A stretch of 53,008 nt of DNA from Enterococcus sp. CSURQ0835 (GTDB lineage Bacteria; Bacillota; Bacilli; Lactobacillales; Enterococcaceae). A program made the translations under genes and the position numbers. This document shows positions 13,783 to 22,870 of the stretch, piece by piece. The notes beneath the pieces were generated by a model. That model was given only the letters and a program-made list of their open reading frames with translations. It searched no databases and was not told where the DNA came from. The first letter of the stretch is position 1. Each line of letters begins with the position of its first letter. Location: NCBI RefSeq assembly GCF_902706605.1, contig NZ_CACSLH010000021.1, forward strand, positions 1 to 53,008, read 5' to 3'.

Positions 13783-16700
13783 TTAGTTCCGGTGATTCCA
13801 GAAATAATACCCAGCCGTCGCAAAAATCAAGGTAAAGCCAATGAACAGTAACACATTGGAACTTTTCTCCCCAGTTTGAGGGAATGTCTTCACTGTAGGA
13901 CTAGATTCTTGAGAGCCACTTGGAACGGTTGGTATTTCCGGTTGTTCCGGCGTACTTGGTGTGGTTGGCACTTCTTTTGGTGTTAAGGTTTGAGATTTTT
14001 CTTTCAAATCTTCATTGTGTTCCCCATTGATGTTTCCATCTTTGTCGTAGTTAATTTCTTTAAAGGTAAAACTTGTACCTTCTGGATATTTACTTGTATC
14101 CACTTTTTCCACAAGCACGGTTTTGGTGAATTCTTTGTCATTCACTTCGTAATCAATTTTTCCAGAATTCCAAATTTCTTTGGTCGTGCCATCTGGTAGT
14201 AGTGCATACAGAATTGTTTCGAAAGCTTCTTTTGAGCTATCCAGTACATCATGAGTAATGGATACATCATCAAACATATCCACCACATCACCATGAGTAA
14301 AGGTCTGAGAACCGTCTTCTAGGTGCGCTTTTGTTTGGATAGAAACATGACGTTCCACTGTACAATTGACAGTTTGGGCTTGGTTATTCAAACTAGCATC
14401 CTTCGCTACTGGATCGTCACCAGCTTCATAGGCTTCCTTATTTTCATACACATAGTTGAACAAGACGATGGTTTTATCCAAAACTTGTTCGGCGGTTAAT
14501 TTATGCAGAATTTCCCAAGTTCCTGTTTTTTCTTTGTTCGCCAAGGTGGCCGTTGTTTTGGCAATTACCACTGGTTTGGCTTTTTCATCTTTTTCTTGAG
14601 TAGCTTTTGTGGCTTCTACATCAATGGCATGCGCTACCACATACCAGTCTTCTTTAATTTCATGAAGATTGTAGCTCAATTTATCAACTAGTTCAGTAGA
14701 ATCATGAGTACTCAATTCTTTGTTTCCGTCCTTCCAAGTCGCAAGAGAAGTCAAACTATCTTCTTCCTCAGGCAAATCATAGAGCATCAAACGATTCAAA
14801 CTGACAGAAAATTCTTTGTTAGTCAGCTTCTCATAAGGAACGCTCACCGTTTTAATTGGTTGTTTTTGGCCTTGTTCGGTAATGGTAAAGACGTACTCAC
14901 TCTTGGCGTAATCCTCTTTATTTTCTTTAAAAGTGGAACGGATTTCTAAAGGCGTAATCTTTTGAAATCCTTCTGGGGCTTCTACTTCTTCAAGTAAATA
15001 ATCCCCATAAGGAAGATTTTCAAACTTGCCGTAGCCATCAAACCCTAATTGCTCGTTATAAGCTGTGGTCGCTTCATCTTCAGCACCTGTGATCTCATTG
15101 GTTCCTTCTAAGGGCGACACTTTAAAGGTTAAGTCATTAAACCCAGTTTCGGCAGTGCCAGCAGCTGATCCGGCAAATTTGAAGAAATCAAAACCAAAGC
15201 AAATCACTTGTTCTTTTGCCGTAACATCTCGAGTAATCACAGCATTTTTTTCGCTATCATCCACCTTTTTGATGGATACAGGATACTTCGTTTCATCCAA
15301 AGTATACCCTTCAGGTGCTTTTGTTTCTTGCCAGTAATACTCATTAATGGCTAAGTGTTTAATAGCAACTTGATTCTTTTCATCTAAAGTCAAAGTCACC
15401 GTTTCATCAGAAGCTTTCGTTCCTTTCACTAATTCCGGTTTAAAGTCCTCGGTCCATTTGACCGCTTTTCCATCCTTAGCAGTAAACAAGGTATATTCAG
15501 TCCCCTCAAAGACTGACTTTCCTTGTGTTTTATCTCCAGTGTCTTTGTCTTCTTTCATCAAAGTAGTTTCTCCAGTAATTTCTTGGTTTTGTCCTTTTAC
15601 GTTACTCGTAACGAGGGCTACGGTTTGATTGGCATACTTCAATTCAACTTTTACGGGTTTGAAAGTATTCACGAAACCATTAGATGCTTTGGTTTCGGTC
15701 ACATAATAAGTTCCCAATTCCAACGCGTTAGCAATCTCTTTTGGTGTCTCTGCATGACCGTTTTCATCCATTATCATTTCTTGAACGATTTCACCAGTTG
15801 GGCTATCCTTGCGAATGGCAAACGTATTGCCCGCTAAAGAGTAATTATCGTTCCAAAGGTCAGTCCCTGTTTCAACTCCGGTTTTATCCAACAGAATTTG
15901 ACCTTTTTCTCGCGTGTTTTTTGAAGTCACGGAAATGGTTTCGCCTGCTTTAATCGTAGCAGTCATAGGTGTGGCATCAATCGTATAAGGCGCCGGCACC
16001 GATTTTTCGGTAATGGTTACCTTTGTACCATGGGGAATCCCATCCAATATCGCAATGCCTTCTTTATCGGTAGTTACGTCTTTTACGGGTAATGTTTTCC
16101 CAAAATCTAAATGGAAAACTGTTCCTGGTACAACATCACCTGATTCTTTATCGACTTTTTTAATTTTTAAAGAACCCTCGGTTTCTACATCAATTTTGAT
16201 CGTGTAGGTGTTCGGCTTATCAATTGCCCCGGCCATCAAGGTCTGTTGTCCAGCCATCTTATAAGCAACCGGTGTCCCCGTCCCAGCGGATTTCTTAAGC
16301 GTCAGCACACCGCTTTCTTTTGAATTGGTATTAGGTGTGATGACCAATTGATTACCGTTCACACGATAATCAATATTTGCAGTATTTTCGACAACTTCAT
16401 CGAACTCTGACAAGTTCAGATTATTCGTATCCGTCACAGTAGTCGATTGACCTAACACTGTTTTTACTGTGGATTTATGGAAACTTGGTTTCTTCTGATA
16501 ATCGGCAATAGCTTGATTAATTTTCGCTTCAATGGCTGCGATATTTACGGCACTACCATCTGGATGCTTCATAGAGTGAAGAGTATACCCGTTGGCCTCC
16601 TGCCAGATCATCTTTTGAGCAACCATTTGTGTATCAATGTCTGTACCGGCGTTTTTCCATAAAACGGAAACTAATTTGGCTTTCTCCGACATATCAGGCA

Positions 16701-17010
16701 ATGGATTTTTCTCATAACCTGGAGTGAACTCATTGTAAATTGGCACTCCTGGTTCAATACAGAAAATATCTTGTTTCTCCCCATTATAGATAGCATAGTG
16801 AGGAACCGTTACCTCAGATAATGTTCGACCATCACTGAACGTGCCTTCGACCGCATATAAGTGTGACAAATCGCAGTGCACAGTCACTGTTTGCGGATGA
16901 GTAATCTCATCAGCAAAGGCAATCGTAGGACCAATCGCTCCGCCAATTGTTTGACCCAACAGAGCTAAAGTCGCAAACAATCGCCAATTTTTAAATCTCG
17001 GCTTTTTCAT
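13783..17010 (-). CDS. Sortase-anchored thioester/Cna-B-type surface adhesin of the ICE
   Basis: The start at 17010 is preferred to 17031 because GGAG sits eight bases before it. It encodes about 1075 residues. A signal peptide (MKKPRFKNWRLFATLALLGQ ... IAFA) is followed by a thioester-like domain (FCIEPG near residue 80 and TQMVAQKMIW near 130). Then come Cna-B/SpaA-type domains from about residue 280 to 700, with repeated K-x-D and E-T-x-A-P-E-G endings such as WQETKAPEGY and LLEEVEAPEGF. Later beta repeats resemble VaFE type. A Pro/Thr linker, the sorting signal FPQTGEKSS, a hydrophobic helix and the tail WNHRN close the protein. The first sorting residue is F, not L. Such adhesins are common at the start of enterococcal Tn916-like transfer operons and may promote mating contacts or host attachment. 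Confidence 0.88.
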   Translation of the reverse strand: MKKPRFKNWRLFATLALLGQTIGGAIGPTIAFADEITHPQTVTVHCDLSHLYAVEGTFSDGRTLSEVTVPHYAIYNGEKQDIFCIEPGVPIYNEFTPGYEKNPLPDMSEKAKLVSVLWKNAGTDIDTQMVAQKMIWQEANGYTLHSMKHPDGSAVNIAAIEAKINQAIADYQKKPSFHKSTVKTVLGQSTTVTDTNNLNLSEFDEVVENTANIDYRVNGNQLVITPNTNSKESGVLTLKKSAGTGTPVAYKMAGQQTLMAGAIDKPNTYTIKIDVETEGSLKIKKVDKESGDVVPGTVFHLDFGKTLPVKDVTTDKEGIAILDGIPHGTKVTITEKSVPAPYTIDATPMTATIKAGETISVTSKNTREKGQILLDKTGVETGTDLWNDNYSLAGNTFAIRKDSPTGEIVQEMIMDENGHAETPKEIANALELGTYYVTETKASNGFVNTFKPVKVELKYANQTVALVTSNVKGQNQEITGETTLMKEDKDTGDKTQGKSVFEGTEYTLFTAKDGKAVKWTEDFKPELVKGTKASDETVTLTLDEKNQVAIKHLAINEYYWQETKAPEGYTLDETKYPVSIKKVDDSEKNAVITRDVTAKEQVICFGFDFFKFAGSAAGTAETGFNDLTFKVSPLEGTNEITGAEDEATTAYNEQLGFDGYGKFENLPYGDYLLEEVEAPEGFQKITPLEIRSTFKENKEDYAKSEYVFTITEQGQKQPIKTVSVPYEKLTNKEFSVSLNRLMLYDLPEEEDSLTSLATWKDGNKELSTHDSTELVDKLSYNLHEIKEDWYVVAHAIDVEATKATQEKDEKAKPVVIAKTTATLANKEKTGTWEILHKLTAEQVLDKTIVLFNYVYENKEAYEAGDDPVAKDASLNNQAQTVNCTVERHVSIQTKAHLEDGSQTFTHGDVVDMFDDVSITHDVLDSSKEAFETILYALLPDGTTKEIWNSGKIDYEVNDKEFTKTVLVEKVDTSKYPEGTSFTFKEINYDKDGNINGEHNEDLKEKSQTLTPKEVPTTPSTPEQPEIPTVPSGSQESSPTVKTFPQTGEKSSNVLLFIGFTLIFATAGYYFWNHRN

Positions 17011-17039
17011 ATAATTAATCTCCTTTCCCATTTGGGTAA

Positions 17040-17072
17040 TAAAAAAGAGACATCCATCTCTGAATGTCTCAA
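17040..17072 (-). terminator. Intrinsic terminator/attenuator between HTH regulator and adhesin
   Basis: On the minus strand GAGACATTC pairs with GGATGTCTC (one wobble), loop AGAGAT, followed by TTTTTT. It lies 30 nt after the regulator stop and just ahead of the adhesin's ribosome binding site, so it can separate regulator and transfer-operon expression. Confidence 0.75.
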
Positions 17073-17101
17073 ATGTTTAAAACTATTCTTTTCAAAAATT
17101 G

Positions 17102-18013
17102 TCAGATACCATATATCAAAAACTCCAAAGAGACTTTTCCTATATAGGCATACTGAATAATACGATCCGTATTTGGGATATCTTTTCCATTCTCATATCT
17201 ATCCATCGACCATTTTGTAATCAGTGGTGAAAAAAACTTTCCAAAGTCTTCTCTTTCTAAACGATAATCCCTTCGAATCTTCCTGAATCTTAGTCCCATT
17301 CGGAAAGGATCCAACTTTTCAAATTGGTTAATCGTATTTCCCCTTTTCAACATCTTGCTAAAAGTCTCTCCATACAAAATATAAGGGACAGTCACTTTTC
17401 CAAGATAGGCAACATTCATTAATCTTTCGATATCAGGAATATTTGTACCCTTTTCCCATCTATTCACAACATTCTTACCTGCTGGTTGAGTAAAGTTCTT
17501 ACCAAATTTTTCCAGTGTCTCACCTCGATTTTTCCGAATCTCTTGGATTCGTCTTCCCATCGCTATTTTATCGATAATGGGTAATTTAAACGAACCATCC
17601 TCTTGTTTTATATCCATCAAAATCTCTTTACCATCGTTAGAGAGAAACACAGCAATTTTTTGCTGCACATCCTTTGATGGCTTTCGACTACCGCTCAATA
17701 TACGACTCATCAAGGGTGCATCAATTCCAATCTTTTGCGCTAACTGTTTACTTGTTAAACAATTCTTTTCTTTAAAAGCTGACAATTGATTTACTGTAGT
17801 TGTTACTAAGTCAGTTTGATCACTTAAAAGTGTATCTACATTGAAGATTTCACTTAAAACAATATCAATATCCTTTGAGATTTTTCTTGTTCCTTTTTCA
17901 TACTTCACTAAAGCGCTTTGCGAAATCCCCGCTAGGTCAGCTAGCTTCTTTTGAGACATTTTTTTCTCTTTCCTTAAAGACTTAAGAAGTTCTCCACTTA
18001 TATTTTCAGACAT
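17102..18013 (-). CDS. XRE-family regulator with four helix-turn-helix units
   Basis: The start at 18013 is ten bases after GGGAGG; an ATG six codons earlier contains that site. The ~303-residue product carries four HTH_XRE-like units. They lie at about residues 7-60 (MSQKKLADLAGISQSALVKY), 75-125 (LTSKQLAQKIGIDAPLMSRI), 150-212 and 238-303. The last two are clear repeats of each other: LEKFGKNF..NRWEKGTNIPDIERLM and REDFGKFF..DRYENGKDIPNTDRII, each followed by YLGKV or YIGKV and ILYG or LIYG. It is probably the controller of the adhesin and transfer genes that follow. It is the outermost ICE gene on this side. Confidence 0.85.
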   Translation of the reverse strand: MSENISGELLKSLRKEKKMSQKKLADLAGISQSALVKYEKGTRKISKDIDIVLSEIFNVDTLLSDQTDLVTTTVNQLSAFKEKNCLTSKQLAQKIGIDAPLMSRILSGSRKPSKDVQQKIAVFLSNDGKEILMDIKQEDGSFKLPIIDKIAMGRRIQEIRKNRGETLEKFGKNFTQPAGKNVVNRWEKGTNIPDIERLMNVAYLGKVTVPYILYGETFSKMLKRGNTINQFEKLDPFRMGLRFRKIRRDYRLEREDFGKFFSPLITKWSMDRYENGKDIPNTDRIIQYAYIGKVSLEFLIYGI

Positions 18014-18059
18014 GAAAAAAGCACCTCCCATGAGATGCTTTCATCATACGCTGACGGTT

Positions 18060-18150
18060 AAAAACCTTCAAGGAAAAATATTCCGTTTTTGACAATTTTT
18101 TTTGATCCGTGACAACCGTATGACAGTTTAAACTTTTTTAAACGGGTAAA
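18060..18150. other. Probable ICE end, with short repeats
   Basis: Between the regulator and lepA three related words occur: CCGTTTTTGACA, CCGTGACA and CCGTATGACA (about 18082-18125). An exact inverted repeat follows, GTTTAAA/TTTAAAC (18126-18132 and 18137-18143). Repeats of this sort are expected as integrase-arm or end sequences of such elements. The boundary cannot be placed without the other end or an empty site. Confidence 0.35.
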
Positions 18151-18209
18151 TCACGAATTTTACGCTACTCGAAAAGATTGATTTAATAGGGTTTTCCGTT
18201 GAAAACAAG

Positions 18210-20045
18210 CTATTTCGCGTTATCCTGGTCGTCCATTTTCAAAACCGCCATGAAGGCTTCTTGTGGGACTTCCACGGAACCAATTTGTTTCATCCGTTTC
18301 TTTCCTTCTTTTTGTTTTTCTAAGAGTTTGCGTTTACGGGAAACATCCCCGCCGTAACATTTAGCTAAGACGTTTTTCCGTAAAGCTTTGATATCAGTTC
18401 GAGCTACGATTTTTGTACCGATTGCAGCTTGGATTGGCACTTCGAATTGTTGGCGTGGGATCAAAGCTTTTAATTTTTCAACGATAGCCCGGCCACGTTC
18501 TTGGGCGAACTCACGGTGCACGATGAAGCTCAAGGCATCGACTTTTTCGGCGTTTAATAAAATATCCATCTTCACTAAACGGCTTTCGCGATAGCCAGAC
18601 ATTTCATAATCTAGTGATGCATAGCCTTTAGTGCTGGATTTTAATTTATCGAAGAAGTCGAACACGATTTCTGATAATGGGATCTCATAAATCACATTGA
18701 CCCGATAATCATCTAAATAATCCATCGTCACAAATTCGCCGCGCTTGCGTTGGGATAATTCCATTACCGCACCAACGAAATCATTTGGCACCATGATATT
18801 AGCTTTGACATAAGGCTCTTCAACACTTTGGATCGTGGAAGGATCAGGAAATTCAGCTGGATTATCCACTACGATCTGCGTGCCATCGGTTAAATTGACG
18901 TGGTAAATTACCGATGGCGCGGTCGTGATGAGTTCTAAATTAAATTCCCGTTCTAATCGTTCTTGGACGACATCCATGTGCAATAGACCTAAGAAGCCGC
19001 AACGGAAGCCAAAACCTAATGCTTGTGAGGTTTCTGGTTCAAATTGCAATGCCGCATCATTTAATTGTAATTTTTCTAACGCTTCCCGTAACTCATTGTA
19101 TTTTGACGTGTCGATCGGATACAGACCGCAATAAACCATGGGATTCATTTTCCGATAGCCCGGTAAAGCTTCTTTTGCTGGATTGTTGGCTAAGGTCACG
19201 GTGTCCCCGACCCGCGTGTCTTGGACGGATTTGATGCTGGCTGTGATGTAGCCGACATCTCCCACCATCAAATAATCGCGCTTGATCGCTTTAGGCGAGA
19301 AAACGCCGACTTCGGTCACTTCAAATTTTTTCCCGTTACTCATCAGTTCGATCGTATCACCGGGACGCACGACACCATCGTGAATCCGGACGTTTAGCAC
19401 CACACCGCGATAACTGTCATAGATCGAGTCGAAGATCAACGCTTTGAGCGGTGCTTCGAGATCGCCTTGAGGTGCGGGAACTTTAGCCACGATCTGTTCT
19501 AAGATCTCGGCGATCCCGATTCCAGTTTTCGCACTAGCTAAAACGGCATCATCAGCGTCGATCCCGATCACGTCTTCGATTTCTTGGCGAACCCGTTCTG
19601 GATCAGCCGCGGGAAGATCGATTTTATTGATGACAGGCAAAATTTCTAAATCATTGTCAACTGCTAAATAAACGTTGGCCAATGTTTGTGCTTCGATCCC
19701 TTGGGCTGCATCGACAACTAAAATCGCGCCTTCACAGGCAGCTAAACTACGAGAGACTTCATAGGTGAAATCCACGTGTCCTGGAGTATCGATCAAGTGG
19801 AAAATATAGCGTTTGCCATCGTTAGCATCATAATGTAATTCAACTGCATTTAATTTAATCGTGATTCCGCGTTCGCGTTCAAGATCCATCGAGTCTAACA
19901 ATTGATCTTGCATTTCCCGGGAACTAACGGTATTGGTTTGTTCTAAGATCCGATCGGCCAAGGTTGATTTTCCGTGGTCGATATGGGCGATGATGGAAAA
20001 ATTGCGGATCTGGGTCTGTCTTTTTTTCATTTCATCCATACTCAT
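18210..20045 (-). CDS. lepA: Elongation factor 4 (back-translocating GTPase LepA)
   Basis: A ribosomal GTPase that remodels stalled or mis-translocated ribosomes. The 611-residue product has G1 [10 protein letters not shown]2/G3 ERERGITIK and DTPGHVDF, and G4 NKID. The EF-G-like domains II, III and V and the LepA-specific C-terminal domain ([20 protein letters not shown]) follow; EF-G domain IV is absent, as usual. GAGGA precedes the ATG. A minus-strand extended -10 (TGGTATAAT) lies at 20080-20088. It is a standard chromosomal gene that marks the host side of the ICE junction. Its extreme C-terminus (MDDQDNAK) could have been altered by insertion, which cannot be checked here. Confidence 0.97.
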   Translation of the reverse strand: MSMDEMKKRQTQIRNFSIIAHIDHGKSTLADRILEQTNTVSSREMQDQLLDSMDLERERGITIKLNAVELHYDANDGKRYIFHLIDTPGHVDFTYEVSRSLAACEGAILVVDAAQGIEAQTLANVYLAVDNDLEILPVINKIDLPAADPERVRQEIEDVIGIDADDAVLASAKTGIGIAEILEQIVAKVPAPQGDLEAPLKALIFDSIYDSYRGVVLNVRIHDGVVRPGDTIELMSNGKKFEVTEVGVFSPKAIKRDYLMVGDVGYITASIKSVQDTRVGDTVTLANNPAKEALPGYRKMNPMVYCGLYPIDTSKYNELREALEKLQLNDAALQFEPETSQALGFGFRCGFLGLLHMDVVQERLEREFNLELITTAPSVIYHVNLTDGTQIVVDNPAEFPDPSTIQSVEEPYVKANIMVPNDFVGAVMELSQRKRGEFVTMDYLDDYRVNVIYEIPLSEIVFDFFDKLKSSTKGYASLDYEMSGYRESRLVKMDILLNAEKVDALSFIVHREFAQERGRAIVEKLKALIPRQQFEVPIQAAIGTKIVARTDIKALRKNVLAKCYGGDVSRKRKLLEKQKEGKKRMKQIGSVEVPQEAFMAVLKMDDQDNAK

Positions 20046-20079
20046 ACGTGTTCCTCATTTCTTTTAATCAGCACTTTCA

Positions 20080-20088
20080 ATTATACCA
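20080..20088 (-). promoter_or_regulatory. Extended -10 promoter element of lepA
   Basis: The minus strand reads TGGTATAAT, a consensus extended -10, about 35 nt upstream of the lepA ATG. The -35 region is weak, as is common with TGn-type promoters. Confidence 0.6.
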
Positions 20089-20156
20089 ACGAATGCCGGA
20101 TAAAAAAAGTCTTTTCGTACTTTGGTGAGCTGGCCGTCGAAAAAAAAACAAGCTTT

Positions 20157-20165
20157 TGCTATACT
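20157..20165 (+). promoter_or_regulatory. Extended -10 promoter element of the acetyltransferase gene
   Basis: TGCTATACT on the plus strand lies 31 nt before the ATG at 20197, followed by a GGAG ribosome site at about 20185. Confidence 0.55.
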
Positions 20166-20196
20166 TGAGTTGTATTCTAAAATTGGAGATGAAAAA

Positions 20197-21414
20197 ATGG
20201 ACAATGATCTGCGAAGTCAACTGGTCTTAAAACAAGTTGGCGAAGAACATTTATATCAATATGACGAGCTGCTGAGTTATGTCTTTCAAGTGACCGAATC
20301 TGATATCGAAAGCAGCGGTTACGAAAATAAACGTGAGATGGTGCGGGCTAAAAAACCGGTCTTGGAACAATCAAAAGTTTTCGGTTGGTTCCATGATGAT
20401 AAATTGATCTCCCAAATCGCGATTTATCCGTGTGAAGTCAACATCCACGGCAAACTTTTTCAAATGGGCGGCGTGACAGGTGTCGGAACTTATCCTGAGT
20501 ATGCCAATCACGGGCTGATGAAAGAGTTGATCAAACTGGCGTTAGTCGAGATGCGGGAAGATCAGCAGTGGATCTCTTATCTCTACCCTTACAACATCCC
20601 TTACTATCGGCGAAAGGGTTGGGAGATCATGTCTGATAAATTAAGTTTCAAAGTCAAAGACACGCAACTGCCAAAACAAGTCGAGGTGCCGGGGATCGTG
20701 GAACGCAAAGATGTCGACGATCCGGATGTCTATCGCGTCTATAATCAATTTGCGTTAGAAAATCACGGCGCGATGATCCGTAAAGAATTGAATTGGGAAG
20801 AATATTGGCGCTTTGAAAATGAAGAAGAACGGATTGCGGCGATTTATTATGATCAAGACAAAAAGCCGACTGGTGTGATGTTTTATTGGATCTCCGATGA
20901 AGTCTTCCACATCAAAGAGATGTTTTATTTGAATCAAGAAGCGCGCAATGGATTATGGAATTTTATCAGCGCGCATTTTTCGATGGTCTACTGGGTCAAA
21001 GGCGATATTTTTAAAAATGAGCCGCTCTCCTTCTTACTCGATGACAGTGAGATCAAAGAGACGATCGCACCCTTTTTCATGGCTCGGATCGTGGATGTCA
21101 AACGCTTTTTACAAGAATATCCCTTCATCAAGCCGACAGAAGATTTTTATTTCGAGGTAAGTGATCCGGTGGCCGAATGGAACAATGGGATCTTTGCTTT
21201 GCACTGGGATGAAAATGAGAACTTGCAGATCACCGATCAACCGCAAGGCAAGCGAGTCAAACTTTCGATCCAAACATTGACTTGCCTGTTGATGAATTAC
21301 CGGAGGGCTTCTTATTTAGCACGAATCGAACGTTTGACTGCCGACAAAAAAACGATCCAATTGCTGGAAGCAACACTGCCTGACATGGAAGCTTATTTCA
21401 GTGATTATTTTTAA
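20197..21414 (+). CDS. Eis-like GNAT N-acetyltransferase
   Basis: The start at 20197 follows TTGGAGATGAAAAA; the frame is open further upstream but without a ribosome site. The 405-residue product has the three-part Eis layout. An N-terminal GNAT fold contains GGVTGVGTYPEYANHGLMKEL (about residues 88-108, acetyl-CoA site) and YLYPYNIPYYRRKGWE. A second GNAT-like domain and a C-terminal SCP2-like domain (about 310-405) follow. Eis-type enzymes acetylate amines, including some aminoglycosides in mycobacteria; the substrate here is unknown. It is divergent from lepA. Confidence 0.85.
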   Translation: MDNDLRSQLVLKQVGEEHLYQYDELLSYVFQVTESDIESSGYENKREMVRAKKPVLEQSKVFGWFHDDKLISQIAIYPCEVNIHGKLFQMGGVTGVGTYPEYANHGLMKELIKLALVEMREDQQWISYLYPYNIPYYRRKGWEIMSDKLSFKVKDTQLPKQVEVPGIVERKDVDDPDVYRVYNQFALENHGAMIRKELNWEEYWRFENEEERIAAIYYDQDKKPTGVMFYWISDEVFHIKEMFYLNQEARNGLWNFISAHFSMVYWVKGDIFKNEPLSFLLDDSEIKETIAPFFMARIVDVKRFLQEYPFIKPTEDFYFEVSDPVAEWNNGIFALHWDENENLQITDQPQGKRVKLSIQTLTCLLMNYRRASYLARIERLTADKKTIQLLEATLPDMEAYFSDYF

Positions 21415-21510
21415 ACACGTGAGCAAAAAGTTTTGCTCGTCAGGCTTTAGCTAGCAGTTGTTGCCTTAAACGCAACTGTCAGCTGTCTTAACTAGAAAAG
21501 AGGAAATAAA
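21415..21510 (+). other. Hairpin-rich spacer
   Basis: GAGCAAA (21421-21427) pairs with TTTGCTC (21432-21438), and a second imperfect pair CAGTTG/CAACTG follows at about 21455-21479. There is no T run, so termination is doubtful. AAGAGGAAATAAA is the ribosome site of the next gene. Confidence 0.35.
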
Positions 21511-22008
21511 ATGAAAATTTATTTTGCAGCGCCGTTATTTGCTCAAAGTGATCTGCGTTATAATGCGTACTTAGCTGAAAAGATCCGCGCACTTGATCCT
21601 GCGTTAGATCTTTACGTCCCACAAGAAAATGCAGCGATCAATGACAAACAAGCCTATGCCGATAGTAAGATGATCGCTCAAGCCGACACGAATGAAGTCC
21701 TCGCTAGCGAATTGATGATCGCCCTATTAGATGGCTTAGTGATCGATCCTGGGGTCGCTTCAGAGATCGGTGTCGCTTATGCGAAAAACATCCCGGTGAT
21801 TGCACTTTACACCGATTCGCGGCAACAAGGCAGTGACAATAAACAAAAAATCACTGCGTTACAGACGCCTGCGGAAAATCAGTTTCACTATTTGAATCTC
21901 TACACCGTAGGGCTAGTCAAATTAAACGGCACGGTCACTACCAATGAAAACGAACTTTTAGCGGCACTCAGTCGCTTTGTAGAAAGCAGGAACGTTCATG
22001 ACTTATAA
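21511..22008 (+). CDS. Nucleoside 2-deoxyribosyltransferase
   Basis: It exchanges the base of 2'-deoxyribonucleosides in purine/pyrimidine salvage. The 165-residue product starts MKIYFAAPLFAQSD (nucleoside-binding N-terminus). It carries LLDGLVIDPGVASEIGVAYA (about residues 72-91), with the Asp and the catalytic Glu of the family, and NLYTVGLV near the C-terminus. The length is typical of the lactobacillus/lactococcus enzymes. It overlaps the following membrane-protein gene by 11 nt, so the two form an operon. Confidence 0.92.
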   Translation: MKIYFAAPLFAQSDLRYNAYLAEKIRALDPALDLYVPQENAAINDKQAYADSKMIAQADTNEVLASELMIALLDGLVIDPGVASEIGVAYAKNIPVIALYTDSRQQGSDNKQKITALQTPAENQFHYLNLYTVGLVKLNGTVTTNENELLAALSRFVESRNVHDL

Positions 22009-22669
22009 AAAAGTGCAGACTGGCTTGATCGCATTTGGTCTCGTCTGTCTTGCCTATAATATTTTTGAATTTGCCACCGCGAAATATTCCACGAAACAAG
22101 GAATCATCTTTATCGTCGAATGTTTGGCGGGAATCGCGTTGATTTTTTTACCGCAACTGGTCAAAAAAATCTTTAAACTGATCATCCCAGCCAATATCGT
22201 TTATTTTTATTGGTTTTTCTTAGTGATCTCCGTTTTCTTAGGAACCTCGTTGCATATGATCTCGATCATTTCATTTTGGGATAAGATCTTGCATGCGGTC
22301 AGTCCGATGGTGCTCACAGCATTAGGTTATGGCTTGATCGGCTTGTTCATGAAAGACGCTTCGATCCCTAAGACTTCACCGTGGCTCTTCTTATTGTTCG
22401 GTTTTGCTTTTGCCGGCTTGTGCGGCGTCTTTTGGGAATTTTGGGAATTCATCTGCGATTCGTTAGGCGATATGAACTTGCAACGTTATGCGACTTCAGC
22501 TGGGAAAGCATTAGTCGGACGTGCGGCGTTGATGGATACGATGGGAGATTTGTTCACCAATACGATCGGCGCTCTAGTAATGGGGATTTTTGCCGGCATC
22601 GGTGCAAAAGGCAAACCCGCTTACTTTGAAAGTTATCGTTTAAAGTCACTTCGCACAAAAAATAAGTAA
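21998..22669 (+). CDS. DUF2238/YjdF-like membrane protein
   Basis: A 223-residue integral membrane protein with about six hydrophobic segments. Conserved-looking polar motifs sit in membrane context: FWDKILHAVSPMVL (about 91-104), FWEFWEFICD (about 147-156) and LMDTMGDLFTNTIGAL (about 178-193). These match the DUF2238-type pattern (His and Asp/Glu in helices). The biochemical function is unknown. It is translationally coupled to the deoxyribosyltransferase gene. Confidence 0.75.
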   Translation: MTYKKVQTGLIAFGLVCLAYNIFEFATAKYSTKQGIIFIVECLAGIALIFLPQLVKKIFKLIIPANIVYFYWFFLVISVFLGTSLHMISIISFWDKILHAVSPMVLTALGYGLIGLFMKDASIPKTSPWLFLLFGFAFAGLCGVFWEFWEFICDSLGDMNLQRYATSAGKALVGRAALMDTMGDLFTNTIGALVMGIFAGIGAKGKPAYFESYRLKSLRTKNK

Positions 22670-22725
22670 GCTAAAGCAACTCTTTTTCACTGATTTATAG
22701 CCAGCTAACTGGTCATAAAAAAACG

Positions 22726-22751
22726 AGTAGCTTCTCAGCTGAGAAGCTACT
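22726..22751 (-). terminator. 26-bp perfect palindrome, terminator for minus-strand transcripts
   Basis: AGTAGCTTCTCAG is followed at once by its exact complement CTGAGAAGCTACT. On the minus strand it is followed by CGTTTTTTT. On the plus strand no T run follows, so it serves best as a back-up terminator of the surface operon. Confidence 0.65.
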
Positions 22752-22776
22752 TCTGATTTATCAAAAATACTTAAAC

Positions 22777-22824
22777 AAAAAATCGTAATCAAAATCTTTT
22801 TCAAGATTTTGATTACGATTTTTT
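22777..22824. terminator. Bidirectional terminator, 22-bp perfect stem
   Basis: Left arm 22777-22798 (AAAAAATCGTAATC...) and right arm 22803-22824 are exact inverted copies with a 4-nt loop, giving T6 after the stem on both strands. It separates the convergent DUF2238 gene and the large surface-protein gene. Confidence 0.88.
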
Positions 22825-22831
22825 AACTTTT

Positions 22832-22870
22832 GAGGCTATTTAAGGGTTTTGTCCCAGCCTCTTTTTTTTT
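22832..22870 (+). terminator. Plus-strand terminator with dispersed GAGGCTGGGACAAAA-type motif
   Basis: GAGGCT (22832-22837) pairs with AGCCTC (22856-22861), inner GGG with CCC, followed by nine T. Read on the minus strand it contains GAGGCTGGGACAAAA, a word recalled as a common intergenic hairpin motif in Lactobacillales. Its T run overlaps the stop codon of the minus-strand surface gene. Confidence 0.65.

Larger units (their letters stand above)
1..18150 (-). mobile_element. Tn916/ICEBs1-class integrative conjugative element, partial
   Basis: The order regulator, adhesin, two DUF961 proteins, FtsK-like coupling protein, oriT, MobT relaxase, small membrane protein, ArdA, TcpE and VirB4 ATPase is that of the conjugation half of Tn916-family elements, all on one strand. 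Defence-like cargo sits at two places: between coupling protein and oriT, and between tcpE and ardA. The cargo is visibly more AT-rich than the transfer genes. The right boundary is inferred, lying between the start of the HTH regulator (18013) and the end of lepA (18210). The left part, expected to hold the rest of virB4, NlpC/P60, TcpC, accessory genes, excisionase and integrase, is outside the window. No attachment repeat can be proven because only one end is present. Confidence 0.87.

Noticed and set aside
20122-20196. Upstream extension of the acetyltransferase frame
   Set aside because: It has no ribosome site and includes the promoter's -10; GGAG points to the ATG at 20197.
22726-22751. 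26-bp palindrome as an attachment or insertion site
   Set aside because: It lies between convergent genes, with a T run on the minus strand and no duplicated copy in the window; a terminator is the simpler reading.
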